The notes: generated from the sequence alone by a model not told the origin. A stretch of 64,000 nt of DNA from Wyeomyia smithii (GCF_029784165.1 NC_073695.1:139820626-139884625); one strand, 5' to 3'. Shown: positions 1-11,960, numbered from the stretch's first letter. Program-made: numbers and translations.

Positions 1-637
1 TGGCAATCTCAAATCTTTTCGCCACACGGCGCGTAACAATACTATTAGCCAAACAAAAAATACAGCCGATCTATGTCAAAGGGACACGGCTAACCCAACA
101 TTAAAGTTCAACAACACACTCTGAACAATCGTAAAACAAGCAGCTGAACTGCAGCCTTAAATTAAAGTGCAATGATAACCATTGAACTATTGAAAATAAC
201 CCGATGAAGCCTTAAAGATGAGTTCGCGAGGATGACATCACAAACAACCGATGAGAACCTCTACTGCCAGACGCACCCTTCCGTTTCAAACCCCCTGTAA
301 CCCGTCGCTTGAATCCGACAGCCAAGCAGCGGATATCTACAAGGCGCAGCGCACCAGGCGAGCGAACACTTGTCAATTTGTTATGAAGAAAATCCATGTC
401 TGAAAACGTTAATTTATGTAGAAAAGATATGTATCACTATTGTAATTAATTGAATTTTACGTGCAAAGGGAAGAAGGAATATCATGAAAACGAATATGTA
501 TATAGTAGCATAAAAACGCGAAAAATAATTGTTATGAAAAACACACCTATCGGCCGTCAGAACGGACCATGTGACAATCATCTCTTCTAGATAATGGCCA
601 ACTAGGCGGGGTGGCAGATGGCGACCGTGACAGGACC
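1..637. other. Unassigned flank, no gene seen
   Basis: I see no coding region, RNA gene or known repeat in this stretch. The GC content is higher at about 220-370 than in the flanks, and a 61-codon open frame there on the minus strand has no recognisable motif. It could be the end of an unrecognised mobile element or unique host DNA. Confidence 0.4.
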
Positions 638-687
638 TTATAACCTACCAGGGAATTCTTCTACTAGATATCCCTGGTAGGTTATAA
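638..687. repeat. Perfect 17-bp inverted repeat (hairpin)
   Basis: TTATAACCTACCAGGGA at 638-654 is followed after 16 bases by its exact reverse complement at 671-687. A second, weaker stem lies just downstream: CATTATATTCA (712-722) against TGAATATAATG (736-746). Two adjacent perfect stems suggest the end of a small foldback element, but no flanking duplication could be defined. Confidence 0.75.
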
Positions 688-799
688 CCTACACATTTGC
701 ATGCAACTTCACATTATATTCATTTACAAAGCATGTGAATATAATGCGACACGGAATATTACATGGTTTCCAATGCTCCATTTATGTGCATTAAAACAG

Positions 800-1191
800 A
801 TGTAATTTTTTTTACTGTGTAGGTCGTTCATTTGAAATTAATTTTGTTCGAATCGGTTGCGTATTTTTTAAGATATTGATGTTTCGTGATTTTTAAATAT
901 TGATACATAACCTCTAAACGAGAAATCCGCTTACAATAAAATTCAATAGGGTCTTTGGGGCAAATAGACCTTTCATTTGCAATTAATTTCATTGAAATCG
1001 GTCCAGCCATCTCTGAGAAAATCGAGTGAGAATGGGAGAGCGTTACACACTTACACACACACACACACATACAGAAAATGCTCAGCTCGTCAAAGTGAGT
1101 CGAGTGATATACGACATTCAGCCCTTTTGAGCACTTTTGTACCTTTAGTTTTTGCAGTGATTGCTATACCTTTCTAGGAGAAAGGCAAAAA
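800..1191 (+). repeat. Family A repeat, tail fragment
   Basis: This fragment carries part of the 260-bp module (AAATCGGTCCAGCCATCTCT), a short CA microsatellite at about 1050-1071, and the diagnostic tail. The tail ends in the 7-bp-stem hairpin CCTTTCTAGGAGAAAGG at 1169-1185 followed by CAAAAA. The head and tandem modules are missing. The next copy's head begins about 37 bp downstream, in the same orientation. Confidence 0.85.
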
Positions 1192-1228
1192 GCGATACGA
1201 TCCCGCGAAACTAAAGTCACAAATATTA

Positions 1229-1379
1229 AAAAACCTAAATCAATCCACCTAGCGGTCAGACCCAGCCTTTCTCATTCCATTTTTTATTTGTAAAAATAGA
1301 TTTGCATGAACGCTTCAATCCAATAAATGTATATTCACTCTTTAGGTTCTAAAATATTGATGTTGTAATCTTTACATAT
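1229..1379 (+). repeat. Family A head, first of two tandem copies
   Basis: About 150 bp beginning AAACCTAAATCAATCCACC is repeated immediately at 1380-1530 with a few mismatches. The first copy stops at CTTTACATATA, where the second begins. Only the second continues into the body of the element, so this looks like a head duplication by unequal exchange or a nested end-joining event. Confidence 0.85.
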
Positions 1380-4137
1380 AAAACCTAAATTAATCCACCT
1401 AGCGGTCAGACCCAGCCTTTCTCATTCAATTTTTTATTTGTAAAAATAGTTTTACATGAACGCTTCAATCCAATGAATGTATATTCACTCTTTAGGTTCT
1501 AAAATATTGATGTTGTAATCTTTACATATAAAAATGCAGTCAAGTCTGTCTGTCTGATCCCCATATAGGCCCGAAAACTACCGAACCGATCGACGTGAAA
1601 ATTTGTATGTAGGGGTTTTTGGTGCCAATAAAGGTTCCTATGATAGTTTGAGACCCCTCCCTCTTCTGGAAGAGAGAGGTCCCATACAAATGAAACATAA
1701 ATTTCTGCACAACTCAAGAACAAACCAAGCAAATGAAACCGAATTTGGCATGTGGATGTTTTAAGGGGTTACTAATATGTCCATAATAGTTGGATGAAAC
1801 ACAAAGTTGTGCACATCTCGAGAACTAATCAACCAAATGGAACAAAATTTGGCAGGTAAATGTTTTTAGTGTTAACAAATATGTACATAATGGTTTGAAA
1901 CCCGACTCCCTCTTCTATAAGGGAGGGATCCCATGAAAATGAAACACAAATTTCGCACAGCTCAAGAACCAATCAAGAAAATACAACCAAATTTGGTATG
2001 TGAATGTTTTTAGAGGTAACAAATATGTCCATAATGGTTTGACGCCCCTCCCTCTTCTGGAAGTACATGTTTCTTCACAAATTTCTGCACATCTCGCGAA
2101 CTAATCAACTAAATGGAACCATATTGGTAGGTGAATGTTTTTAGTGGTAACAAATATGTTCCATAATCGACCTCAGACAACATTTTGGATTGTGAGATGG
2201 CAACTTCCGGTTTCTGGAAAACAGCCTGAAATGGACGATTTCCATTAAATATTAGTATTTCTGGAACCAGAAAGATGTACAGAAGCTGAAAATTGATCAC
2301 AGACACAATCTTGAATTTTAAGATGATGACTTCCGGTGTCTGGCAAACAGCCGGAAATGACCAAATACCATTCAATATGAATGTTTTCGGAACCAGAATT
2401 ACGCCCAGATGACAGAAATTGATTTCACAGGCAATTTTTAAGTCCAAAATGACGACTTTCGGCTTCTGCAGAACAGTCCAAAGTGACCAAATATCACCCA
2501 ATATGAGTTTTTCTTTAACCAGTATCCTAAATACCATTTTGAAATCCAAGATGGCGACTACCGGTTTGTGAAAAACAGCCTAAAATAAACAAATACTATC
2601 CAATATGAGTATCTCTGGAACCAGAATGATGCAGGGAGCTAATAATTGACCTCAGGCACCATTTTGAATTGCTAAATGGCAACTTATAGGCAACAGTCGG
2701 AAATGACCGAATAATACTCAATATGGATATTTCCGTAAACGTGATGATGCACAGAAAGAAAACATTGACCCTGGACACTATTTTGAGTTTGAAGACGACC
2801 ATTTTTAGTTTCTGGAAAACAACCAAAAATACCTCCCAATATGGGTATTTCCGGTGTCAGATTGATGCCAGAAAGTCTGCTGATAATGACAGAATACCAC
2901 CCAATATGAATATATTAAGAATTAAGGCGATGTACAGAAGCCAAAAGACGAGGATGTTGTCATTTGGATAAAACCAATCATTTCAAACGATTTGTTATTT
3001 GACTTTGATCATATCCTATGGCCGATTCGTCGTGCATTTGCAGACTTCAAACAAACCGCAAGGAATCAATGGAACGTTGAAATAGTACGACACCACATAT
3101 AAATTATGTTGAGCCAACATATATCGATCAAAGCAGGTATAGTTTTAAATAGTCTTTGAATTTCTCTTCTCTCCATAACTTTTGAGCCACATATCAAATT
3201 GTTATGAAGTTTGTTATTTGTAAGTTTGAGTGATGACTCGTTCGTATGACACTAGTTATGTTCAAATAAGTCATGTAATTTTTGAGATAATAGAGTTTCG
3301 TTGTTTTATTAACAATTTAATTTAATTTAATAACGGTTGCTTAAGTTCGATTATAATCAAATGAAATGGGAACGTGTAGGGCAGCCAAACTTTGAAACCA
3401 CGTGTTCAATCATAATTCATCAGTTAACCCTTAACTAGCCCGCTCATCTGATAATATTAATCAAATCGGTTGTGTAGTTTCTGAGATAATGGAGTTTCGT
3501 GATTTTCACAAGTCGGCACATTACAAATGAAGTTACAGTTCGATTACAGTAAAATTCAATAGGGTCTTCTGAGGCAGCTAGACCATTCATTTGACACTAA
3601 TTTTGTGGAAATCGGGTCAGCCATCTCTGAGAAAAGTGAGTGAGTCCAAGTAGTCTTCGGAATATGTTCCTTTGCATAGCTGGATTTCACATTTTTAAAC
3701 ATAACAGGCAAAGTAATAATTCGATTGCAAAACAAATCAATAGGGTCTTATGGGGCAATTAGACCTTCCATTTGACACTGATTTTATGAAAATCGGTACA
3801 GCCATCTCTGAGAAACATGAGTGAGATTAAACAGTCTTCAGAACACGTTTCTTTTCATAACTTTTGAACCACAAGTTCAATCTTTATGAAATTCAAAACT
3901 TAAGGGTTTTCTAGGTAGCATGTTCTTTTGAGACCAATTTTGTTCAAATCGGTTGTGTAGTGTCTGAGATATTGATGTTTCATGATTTTCACATTTTTAA
4001 ACATAACCTCTAGCTAAAAATCCGATTACAATAAAATTCAATTGGGTCTTATGGGGCAACAAGACCTTTCATTTGCAATTAATTTCATGAAAATCGGTCC
4101 AGCAATCTCTGAGAAAAGTGAGTGAAAATAAAAATCT

Positions 4138-4190
<53 letters not shown>

Positions 4191-4322
4191 CACACACACA
4201 TACAGAAAATGGTCAGCTCGTCGAGCTGAGTCGAGTGATGTATGCCGTTCGGCCCTTTGGAGCACTTTTATACTTTCGGTTTTGCAAGTGATTGCTATAC
4301 CTTTCTAGGAGAAATGCAAAAA
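1380..4322 (+). repeat. Family A repeat, near-complete forward copy
   Basis: Module order is visible here. The head (1380-1540) includes a TCTGTCTGTCTG run. Then come imperfect tandem units of about 150 bp with AAATTTCTGCACATCTCG (1560-2150), units of about 120 bp built around CGGTTTCTGGAAAACAGCC (2160-2930), a unique middle part (2950-3300), units of about 260 bp around CAGCCATCTCTGAGAAA (3300-4130), a CA microsatellite (4141-4205), and the tail with a last hairpin carrying one mismatch. All frames in it are short and motif-free, so it is non-coding. The repeat class is unknown. No TSD was found. Confidence 0.85.
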
Positions 4323-4456
4323 CAGGTGGAATCTCAACAACGATCAGACAATGATCTTAACAAGCATCAGAGTTTAGTATCTATATGAGTATAAATGAGC
4401 GGCACAAACGATCTCGTAAACATCAAGCGCGCCGTACACACGGGTTATAATTAAAC
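4323..4456. other. Spacer between inverted family A copies
   Basis: This 134-bp spacer separates two family A copies whose tails face each other. No gene or repeat was recognised in it. Confidence 0.6.
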
Positions 4457-7400
4457 TTTTTGCCTTTCTCCTAGAAAGGTATAGCAATCATTTGCAAAAC
4501 CGAAGATATAAAAGTGCTCCAAAGGCCGAATGGCATATATCACTCGACGAGCTGAGCATTTTCTGTGTGTGTGTGCGTGTGTGTGTGAGTTTGTGTGTGT
4601 ATGTGTGTGTGTGTGTATGTGTGTGTGTATGTGCAGATTTTTATTCTCACTCACTTCTCTCAGAGACGGCTGAACCGGTTTTCACAAAATTTATTGCAAA
4701 TGAAAGGTCTTATTGTCCCATAAGACCTTATTAAATTTCATTGTAATCGGGTTTTTAGTTTAGAGGTAATGTATCAAAATGTAAAAATTATGAAACATCA
4801 TTATTTTTAAAACCACAAAACCGATTTGTACAAAATCGATCAGAAATGAACAGGCTACCTAAAAACTCTTACCTTTTGAATTTTATGAAGATTGAACTTG
4901 TGGTTCAAAAGTTATGAAAAGAAACGTGTTCTGAAGACTGTTTAATCTCACTCATGTTTCTCAGAAATGGCTGGACCGATTTTCATAAAATCAGTGTCAA
5001 ATGGAAGGTCTAGTTGCCCCATAAGACCCTATTGGTTTGTTTTGCAATCGAACTATTACTTTGCCTGTTATGTTTAAAAATATGAAATCCAGCTTTGGAA
5101 AGGAACATATTCCAAAGACTACTTGGACTCACTCACTTTTCTCAGAGATGGCTGACCCGATTTCCACAAAATTAGTGTCAATTAATAAGTCTAGCTGCCT
5201 CATAACACCCTATTGAATTTTACTATAATCGAACTGCAACTTCATCTGTTATGTACCGAAATGTGAAAATCATGAAATTTCATTATCTCTGAAACTACAC
5301 AACCGATTTGATCAAAACTATTATCAGATGAGCGGGCAAGTTAAGGGTTAACTGATGGATTTTGATTGAACACGTGGTTTCAAAGTTTGGCTGCCCTATA
5401 CGTTTCCATTTCATTTGATTACAATCAAACTAAAGCAACCGTTATTTATTGAATTGTTAATAAAACAACGAAAGTCTATTATCTCAAAGATTACATGACT
5501 TATTTGAATATGAATAGTGTCATACGAACGAGTTGTCTCTCAAACTTACGAATAACAAACTTCAAAATAATTTTATACGTGGCTCAAAAGTTATGGAAAG
5601 AAAAGAAATTCAAAGACTATTTGAAACTATACCTGCTTTGATCAATATTTGTGGCCTCAACATAATTTAAATGTGGTGTCGTACTATTTCAACGTTCCAA
5701 GTTCATTGATTCCCTGCTACGTGTTTCAAGTCTATAAATGCACGACGAATCGGCCTAGGATATGATCAAAGTCATATAACAAATCGTTTGTAATGATTGG
5801 TTTTATCGAAATAACATCATCCTCGACTTTTGGCTCTTGTGCATCGCCTTAATTCTGAATATATTCATATTGGGTGGTATTCGGTCATTTTTAGCAGATT
5901 TTCTGGCATCAATCTGACACCGGAAATACCCATATTGGTTGTTTTCCAGAAAATAAAAGTGGTCGTCTTTAAATTCAAAATGGTGTCCAGGGTCAATGTT
6001 TGGTTTCTATGCATCATCTCGATTACGAAAATATCCATATTGAGTATTATTCGGTCATTTTCGATTGTTTCCTAGAAGTTGCCATTTAGCAATTCAAAAT
6101 GGTGCCTGACGTCAATTGTTAGCTCATTGCATCATCCTGGTTCCAGAGATACTCATATTGGATGGTATTTGGTTATTCTAGGCTGTTTTTCACAAACCGG
6201 AAGTCGCCGTCTTGGATTTCAAAATGGTAATATTTTCTGGCCTCTGAGCGTCATTCTGGTTGAAGAAACTGCCATATTGGGTGTTATTCGATCATTTTCG
6301 GCTGTTTCCCAGGAACTGGGAATCGCCAACCTAAAATCCAATATTGGGTTTGTGGTCGGTTTCAGCTGCTGTGTATCATTCTAGATCTGGAGATACTCAT
6401 GTTAGACGGAAATCGGCCATTTTTGGCTGTTTTCCAGAAACCTTAAATTGCTATCTCACAATGCATAATGGTGTCTTAGGTCAATTTTTAGCTTCTTGCA
6501 ACTTTCTGGCTCCGGAGATACTCATATTGGGTGGTATTTGGTCACTTTGAGCTGTTTTTCAGAAACCAAAAGTCGTCATTTTGGACTTTAAAATTCCTGT
6601 GAAATGAATTTCGGTCATCTGGGCGTAGTTCTGGTTCCGAAAACATTCATATTGAATGGTATTTGCTTATTTCCGGCTGTTTGCCAGACACCGGAAGTCA
6701 CCATCTTAAAATTCAAGATTGTGTCTGTGATCAATTTTTTGCTTCTGTGCATCTTTTTGGTTCCGGAGATACTCATATATAATGGGAATCGTCCATTTCA
6801 GGCTGTTTTCCAGAAACCGGATGTTTCCATCTTACAATTCAAAATGTTGTCTGAAGTCGATTTGTGGCTCCAGTGCATCATTACGATTCCGGAAATACCC
6901 ATATTGGGTGGTATTTGGTCGTTTGCCGCTGTTTTTCTGAAACCGGAAGTCGCCAGTTTGGATTTCATAATGGCATTTGGAAACTATTTCTGGATTTTGA
7001 ACGTCATACTGGTTTAGGAAACATTCATATTGGGTGGTATTTGGCCATTTCAGCTGTTTTTCAGAAACCGCAAGTCGCCATCTTAGAATTCAAAATGGTA
7101 TCTGTGGTCGATTTTAGCTCCTGTGTATCATTCTAGATCCGGATATTATTATATTGGGTGGACATCGGCCATTTTTGGCCGTTTTCCAGAAACCGGAATC
7201 TACCATCCTACAATCCAAAATGTTGCCTTAGGTCGATTATGGAACATATTTGTTACCACTAAAAACATTCACCTAACAAATATGGTTCCATTTAGTTGAT
7301 TAGTTCGCGAGATGTGCAGAAATTTGTGCAGAAACATATGCTTCCAGAAGAGGGAGGGGCGTCGATCCATTATTGACATGTTTGTTACCTCTAAATCGAT

Positions 7401-8669
7401 CTCTTATTCACATACCAAATTTGGTTGTATTTTCTGCATTGGTCCTTGAGCTGTGCGAAATTTGTGTTTCATTTGTATGGGACCTCGTGGAGCTGCGTAG
7501 CCGCAAAGTTACAGAGTCCGCTTTGTCAAGCGGATGATCGTGGGTTCGAATCTTAGTAGAATCAGGCCATCCGATGTCAAAAAGGACTTAAGCATGGGTT
7601 TATTCTCAGGCTCTCCACCAGTTATCCTTCCTTTACGCTGGAATCTACAAATACCTTTGCGTGACTTCCTCTTAACGAAAAATAAGTCCCTCTTATCAAT
7701 AAAACTGGCCAGAAGGACGCACGACAAAACTTCTCCAGGGAATTATAATTGGTGATATTTGGCAAGAGGAACGAGTATCGGTATAGTAGAACAGTAAGAG
7801 TGTAAGGAAGAGTAGCACATTACACACAAGCACTGATGAACAATGATAATAATCATGCCACTTCTCAATAGAGGTATTGCTATTAACAGAAGTGCGGGAT
7901 ACAGCAGACACCCGGGCATATCACACAATAGATTTAAGATTCTGGTCGCAGTGAGGAAGCCCATACAGGAAAAAAATGGGACCTCTCCCTTATAGAAAAG
8001 GGGTGTCAAATCATTATGCACTTATTTGTTACCTCTTAAAACATTCACCTACCAAATTTGGTTTTATTTAGTTGGTTAGTTCTCGAGATGTGCAGAAATT
8101 TGTGTTTCATTTGTGTGGCACCGCTCCCTTCAAGAAGAAGGAGGGGTGTCAAAATATTATGGACATATTTTTTTATTATTAAAAACATTCACCTGCCAAA
8201 TTTGGTTCCATCGAGTTGATTAGTTCTCGAGATGTGCCGAAATTTGTGTATCATTTGTATGGAACCCCTCGCTTCCAGCAAAGAAAGGGGCGTCTAACTA
8301 TTATGGACATATTTGTTACCCCTTAAAACATCCACATGACAAATTCGGTTTCATTTGCTTGGTTTGTTTTTGAGTTGTGCAGAAATTTATGTTTCATTTG
8401 TATGGGACCACTCCCTTCCAGAAGAGAGAGGGGTCTCAAACTATCATAAAAACCTTTATCCGGTAGTTTTCGAGTTTATATGGATCAGACAGACAGACAG
8501 ACCTGACTACACTTTGATATGTATAGATTACAACATGAATTTTTTAGAACCTAAAGAGTGAATAAACATTTATTGGGTTGAGGCGTTCATGTAAATCTAT
8601 TTTTACAAATAATAAGTTTGAATGTGAAAGGCTGGGTCTGACCGCTAGGTGGATCAATTTAGGTTTTTT
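4457..8669 (-). repeat. Family A repeat, inverted copy
   Basis: It starts with the reverse complement of the tail (TTTTTGCCTTTCTCC) and runs backwards through a GT microsatellite (about 4562-4633), the 260-bp units, middle part, 120-bp units and 150-bp units to the head, which ends at about 8669 (CAATTTAGGTTTTTT). A SINE interrupts the 150-bp units at 7487-7975. With the preceding forward copy it forms an inverted repeat of several kilobases with a short spacer, able to form a very large cruciform or a long double-stranded RNA. Confidence 0.85.
7487..7975 (+). mobile_element. tRNA-derived SINE-like element with TSD
   Basis: The 489-bp insert is flanked by the direct repeat ATGGGACCTC (7477-7486 and 7976-7985). 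Removing one repeat and the insert restores the family A unit seen elsewhere (CATTTGTATGGGACC). The 5' end looks tRNA-like: a degenerate A box near 7498 (TAGCCGCAAAG) and a strong B box, GGTTCGAATCT, at 7543-7553. The 3' end is A-rich (GGAAAAAA). This supports RNA polymerase III transcription and LINE-mediated insertion. The length exceeds a typical SINE, so it may be a composite. The family name is unknown. Confidence 0.75.
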
Positions 8670-8680
8670 AAGCGTAGAAT

Positions 8681-8961
8681 TGTCAAAACATCTACTCTGC
8701 GAATGCCGAGTATTAAAACAACGCAGATTGCGTATCTTCGGTAAGGGACACATAGAACCTACCGAAATTCGGAGGAAAAGCCCTGGTGAGGTAATAAATT
8801 TCATACGGAGTGCGTTGCCCAACTGGGATAAATGTGCAATGTAGCAAGGAATCAACTCGCCAAATAGTGATGTACCTGCTCGTACGCACTTAGAGTAAGG
8901 TGAAGCATACCACAATAGATCAAACAATGGTCGCAGTGGTTCAGTCTTTTACAAGGAAAAA
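8681..8961 (+). mobile_element. 5'-truncated non-LTR retrotransposon tail
   Basis: About 281 bp are flanked by an 11-bp target-site duplication, AAGCGTAGAAT (8670-8680 and 8962-8972), and end in AAGGAAAAAA. It inserted right at the head end of the inverted family A copy. The content is the last coding part of a LINE ORF2 plus a 3' UTR. A severe 5' truncation with an A-rich 3' end is the classic product of target-primed reverse transcription. Confidence 0.8.
8683..8844 (+). pseudogene. C-terminal remnant of LINE ORF2
   Basis: The open frame reads SKHLLCECRVLKQRRLRIFG and continues through KGHIEP and SPGEVINFIRSALP to a stop at 8842-8844. A cysteine-bearing HLLCEC motif followed by RRxxxxG and a terminal V-NFIR segment resembles the C-terminal zinc-knuckle tail of LOA/R1-group LINE polyproteins. 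Nothing upstream of the insertion point belongs to the element: the open frame continues 5' only by chance into family A. It cannot encode reverse transcriptase. The clade assignment is tentative. Confidence 0.6.
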
Positions 8962-8972
8962 AAGCGTAGAAT

Positions 8973-9719
8973 GGTGGATAAAAATTTCGATCGTGTTTTG
9001 TGTAGACAATCTGTCGAGAATTCATTTTCAATCACAATTAATATTATCATTACAGTACGGCAACCGGCGAAAGGACAAAACGATAATAGTAACGCGGTTA
9101 TCGTTTGATGATGATGATGATGGTCCCGCCACATACCCCTACAAAGGTTTGAGCTGGACGATTTATCTATAGATAATTAATGTAGTCACATTTAACTCAG
9201 TTATAAAAAAAAACGAACTGATTTTACCTCCAGATATAAACTTCTTCAAAAACTGTTTACTTGATTCACATCGGTAAAAATGTGAAGAGCTATAGAGCTA
9301 CACAAAACTAGCACAGGGTTTTCATGACCTTCAGCCAGACTAACCACAACTACTTCATGATTTTTCTCTAAGCATTGTAAAAGAATCCATTTATATCTGA
9401 ATTTCGCGCGCGAGGCTCAAACTTATGTAGTCACTTTCTATTATCTTTTAAAGCTGCAACAACATAAAGGAAAAAATCCATCATCACCACTGTGACGAAC
9501 ACAGTAGTTTTTGTTATTACATTACATATTAAAAAAGATCTAATATAAAATATGAATAAAATCTTACAACACAATCAGATCCGTTCGTAAAAACTTCGTC
9601 AGTTACATGCTTCAATAAAACAATAAATAAATAGATAGGTTCCAAAAATAAATAGTTCATCCAAAATAAATCTGTTGTTTAAACTTCGTCAGATAAACTC
9701 TCGTCATTTTATAAAAGTT
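8973..9719. other. Unique-looking stretch and LINE 3' UTR
   Basis: No gene is seen. There is a short GAT trinucleotide run at about 9107-9122. The part nearest 9720 is probably the 3' UTR of the minus-strand CR1/L2-like LINE. It holds two copies of AAACTTCGTCAG (about 9592 and 9684) that may mark its 3' end, but I cannot fix the boundary. Confidence 0.4.
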
Positions 9720-11960
9720 TTAATTTTCGTTCTGTACAACAGAAATTTTCACGTGTGAAATACATTGTCTCTTGAACTCCGCAAGGGTTGGTGCACGTTT
9801 AACATGTCTTGGCATCGAATTGAAAAAAATAATACCTTTATAAAACAATGAATTTTGTGAAGCTCTTGTTAGAAAGCAAGGTGTTCTTATTTCATCCGCG
9901 TTTCTCGTGTTATATCTATGAAAATCTCATCCTCTTTCAATTCGATCACACAAATATTGAGGTAGCTAACCATTAATTATTTAAAAATGAACACCATAGA
10001 CAAATAAACAATTCGTTGCTTCACGGATAACCATTGCAAAGCGTCCAACATAAAAATAGAGGAAGCTAATCTATCACAATTTAAAATCGAACGCATTATT
10101 CTATTCTGCAAACGCTGTAACCTCAATAATTGTGTGTTATTGGCCAAAAACAAAAAGGAAGGGCAAAAATCCAAATGTGGAGAGATGATTGACTTGTATA
10201 GCTGTATTTTACTACTAATCGTTAATTCGTTTTTCAAACGGCATAGAATTCCATACTTTTTGGCAATTTTCTTGAAGACATTGTCAATGTGAGCGTTGAA
10301 CATTAGGTTGTCATCAATAATCACGCCAAGATATTTAATCTCCCGGTAATCTCCGCGGTTTCACACGAATGGCCTTCCCGGTAGCCAGATTGTTCCGGAA
10401 TTAATAACGAGTTACTATTTAAATATTCTAACAGCTGACCTTTAGCAACAAGTTCTAATATCTTTTCTAACGTGTGTAACATGTTGATGGGACGAAACTC
10501 TTCGGCTTTAATCGTTCCAGCAACCATTTGAATCGGAACAACCAACGATTCTTTCCACACTTTAGGCACGTGCCCAGTTAACAATGATTCAATAATAAGG
10601 TTCAGCAGAGTGTGACCAATAACATTGAAGCAATCTTGAATGACCCTAGCATTTACATTGTCTACTCCAGCCGTTTTACCTAATGAAAAACAAATATTTT
10701 TAAGGTCCATTTCCATTGTGATTGGGTAAAAACCATCAAATATACTATTAACGTTAGTCGGCTGTTTTATTTCATCCGGTTCATCGACCAGTTCAATTGA
10801 TTGATTGATCAATGAAACACTATTGATGAAATAATCATTGAACTTACTAGCAATTACTTGTTCTGTTTGTTCTAATGTGCCATCAAAAGTTATGGACCGC
10901 GGTTTATTATTACTAGGTTTTAATAAAGATTTCAAAATTTTCCATAACTCTTTGCTGTTGTATTGATGCTGAATAATCTTCCTCTGTATATATTCACAAC
11001 GCGTCTTTTTTAACGTTTGTGAATACTTATTACGCGCGATCATGTACTCCTTCCAATGATCCTGCCTGTTAGACCTACAAAACTTTTTGTACAATTTATC
11101 CCTCTTGCGTTTCAGGCGCAAAAGATCAAAATTGTACCAGCTGTTCGAGTTTTTCAGAGAAACTAATTTGTGTTCAACTAATTGATTCGTACTCGTTTTC
11201 AAGATGTTTGTAAGAACAGCTGCCGAATCATCTAAATTCGGCCCGCGATTGGAAAATCCAAGCTTCTTTCAACAAGATTCGAAACAGTCTGTTTCGAATA
11301 TTTTCTACAGTATTTCAATTTTATTAAATCATTGTTATCATTCATTATATCTTATACATTAATCATTAATGTCTCATGATCGGTTATTTTCATATCGGAA
11401 TTCGTAACTGAACGAATAGAATCAAAATTGGAATAAACATGATCAATCAAAGTTCTACTTTGCTGGGAAATGCGCGTATATTCTTCAACACCTTTTTTCA
11501 AATTGAAAGATTCAACTAAGCGTTTCAAATGATTCGAATTTGCATCATCTCGCCAGTTAATATTGAAATCACCAGCCAATATGTTCAATTTACTAAAATC
11601 AAGAAATTCCTCAAGCCAGTTTTCCAATATTTCAAGGAAACGCTGGTCACTGGTATTAGGAGAATGATATAAAACACCAAAATTACCCAACTTCATGCCA
11701 CGAATTACTGTAATGCCCAAGAATCAGTTACCATCCGTAGCTTCGTTTCGGCAAAGCTCGAACTGAACCGATTCTCTGACATAAATAGCAGCAACGTTAT
11801 ATCCCGGAATACTATATTGATCAAATGCTTCAATATCGACAATATGTGTCTCTGATAAGAACACTAAAAGTGGACGTTTATCTTCAAAAACCTGACGTAA
11901 TGCAACGTAGTTTTTTGTCAACCCTTCAATATTAAAATACAGAAAATCAATGTGATTCAC
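9720..11960 (-). pseudogene. CR1/L2-like LINE ORF2 (EN-RT), broken
   Basis: The N-terminal endonuclease is recognisable: LVFLSETHIVD near the start, then AGDFNINW. A TGA at 11724-11726 interrupts it, with the frame unchanged on both sides, so this is a single nonsense change. The RT N-terminal part (11202-10321) has TAGVDNVNARVIQDC and PEQSGYREGHSC. The next segment (10324-9977) resumes after the catalytic palm, at LGVIIDDNLMFNAHIDNV. The palm with the FADD-type box is gone: an internal deletion joins the two parts near 10340-10365 and shifts the frame. The C-terminus continues in another frame to MPRHVKRAPTLAEFKRQC, with a stop at 9720-9722. It is enzymatically dead. Confidence 0.85.

Noticed and set aside
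2109..2549. Frames of 100-150 codons in family A (also 5830-7136 and 25207-26125)
   Set aside because: They repeat because the underlying 120-bp unit is close to a multiple of three and lacks stops by chance; unit copies keep different frames and no conserved residues.
4038..4734. Val-Cys/His-Thr frames across the microsatellites at 4.1 and 4.6 kb
   Set aside because: Microsatellite artefacts of family A tails.
7487..7560. Functional tRNA gene
   Set aside because: The A and B boxes are there but the sequence does not fold as a full cloverleaf and is the head of a duplicated-site SINE.
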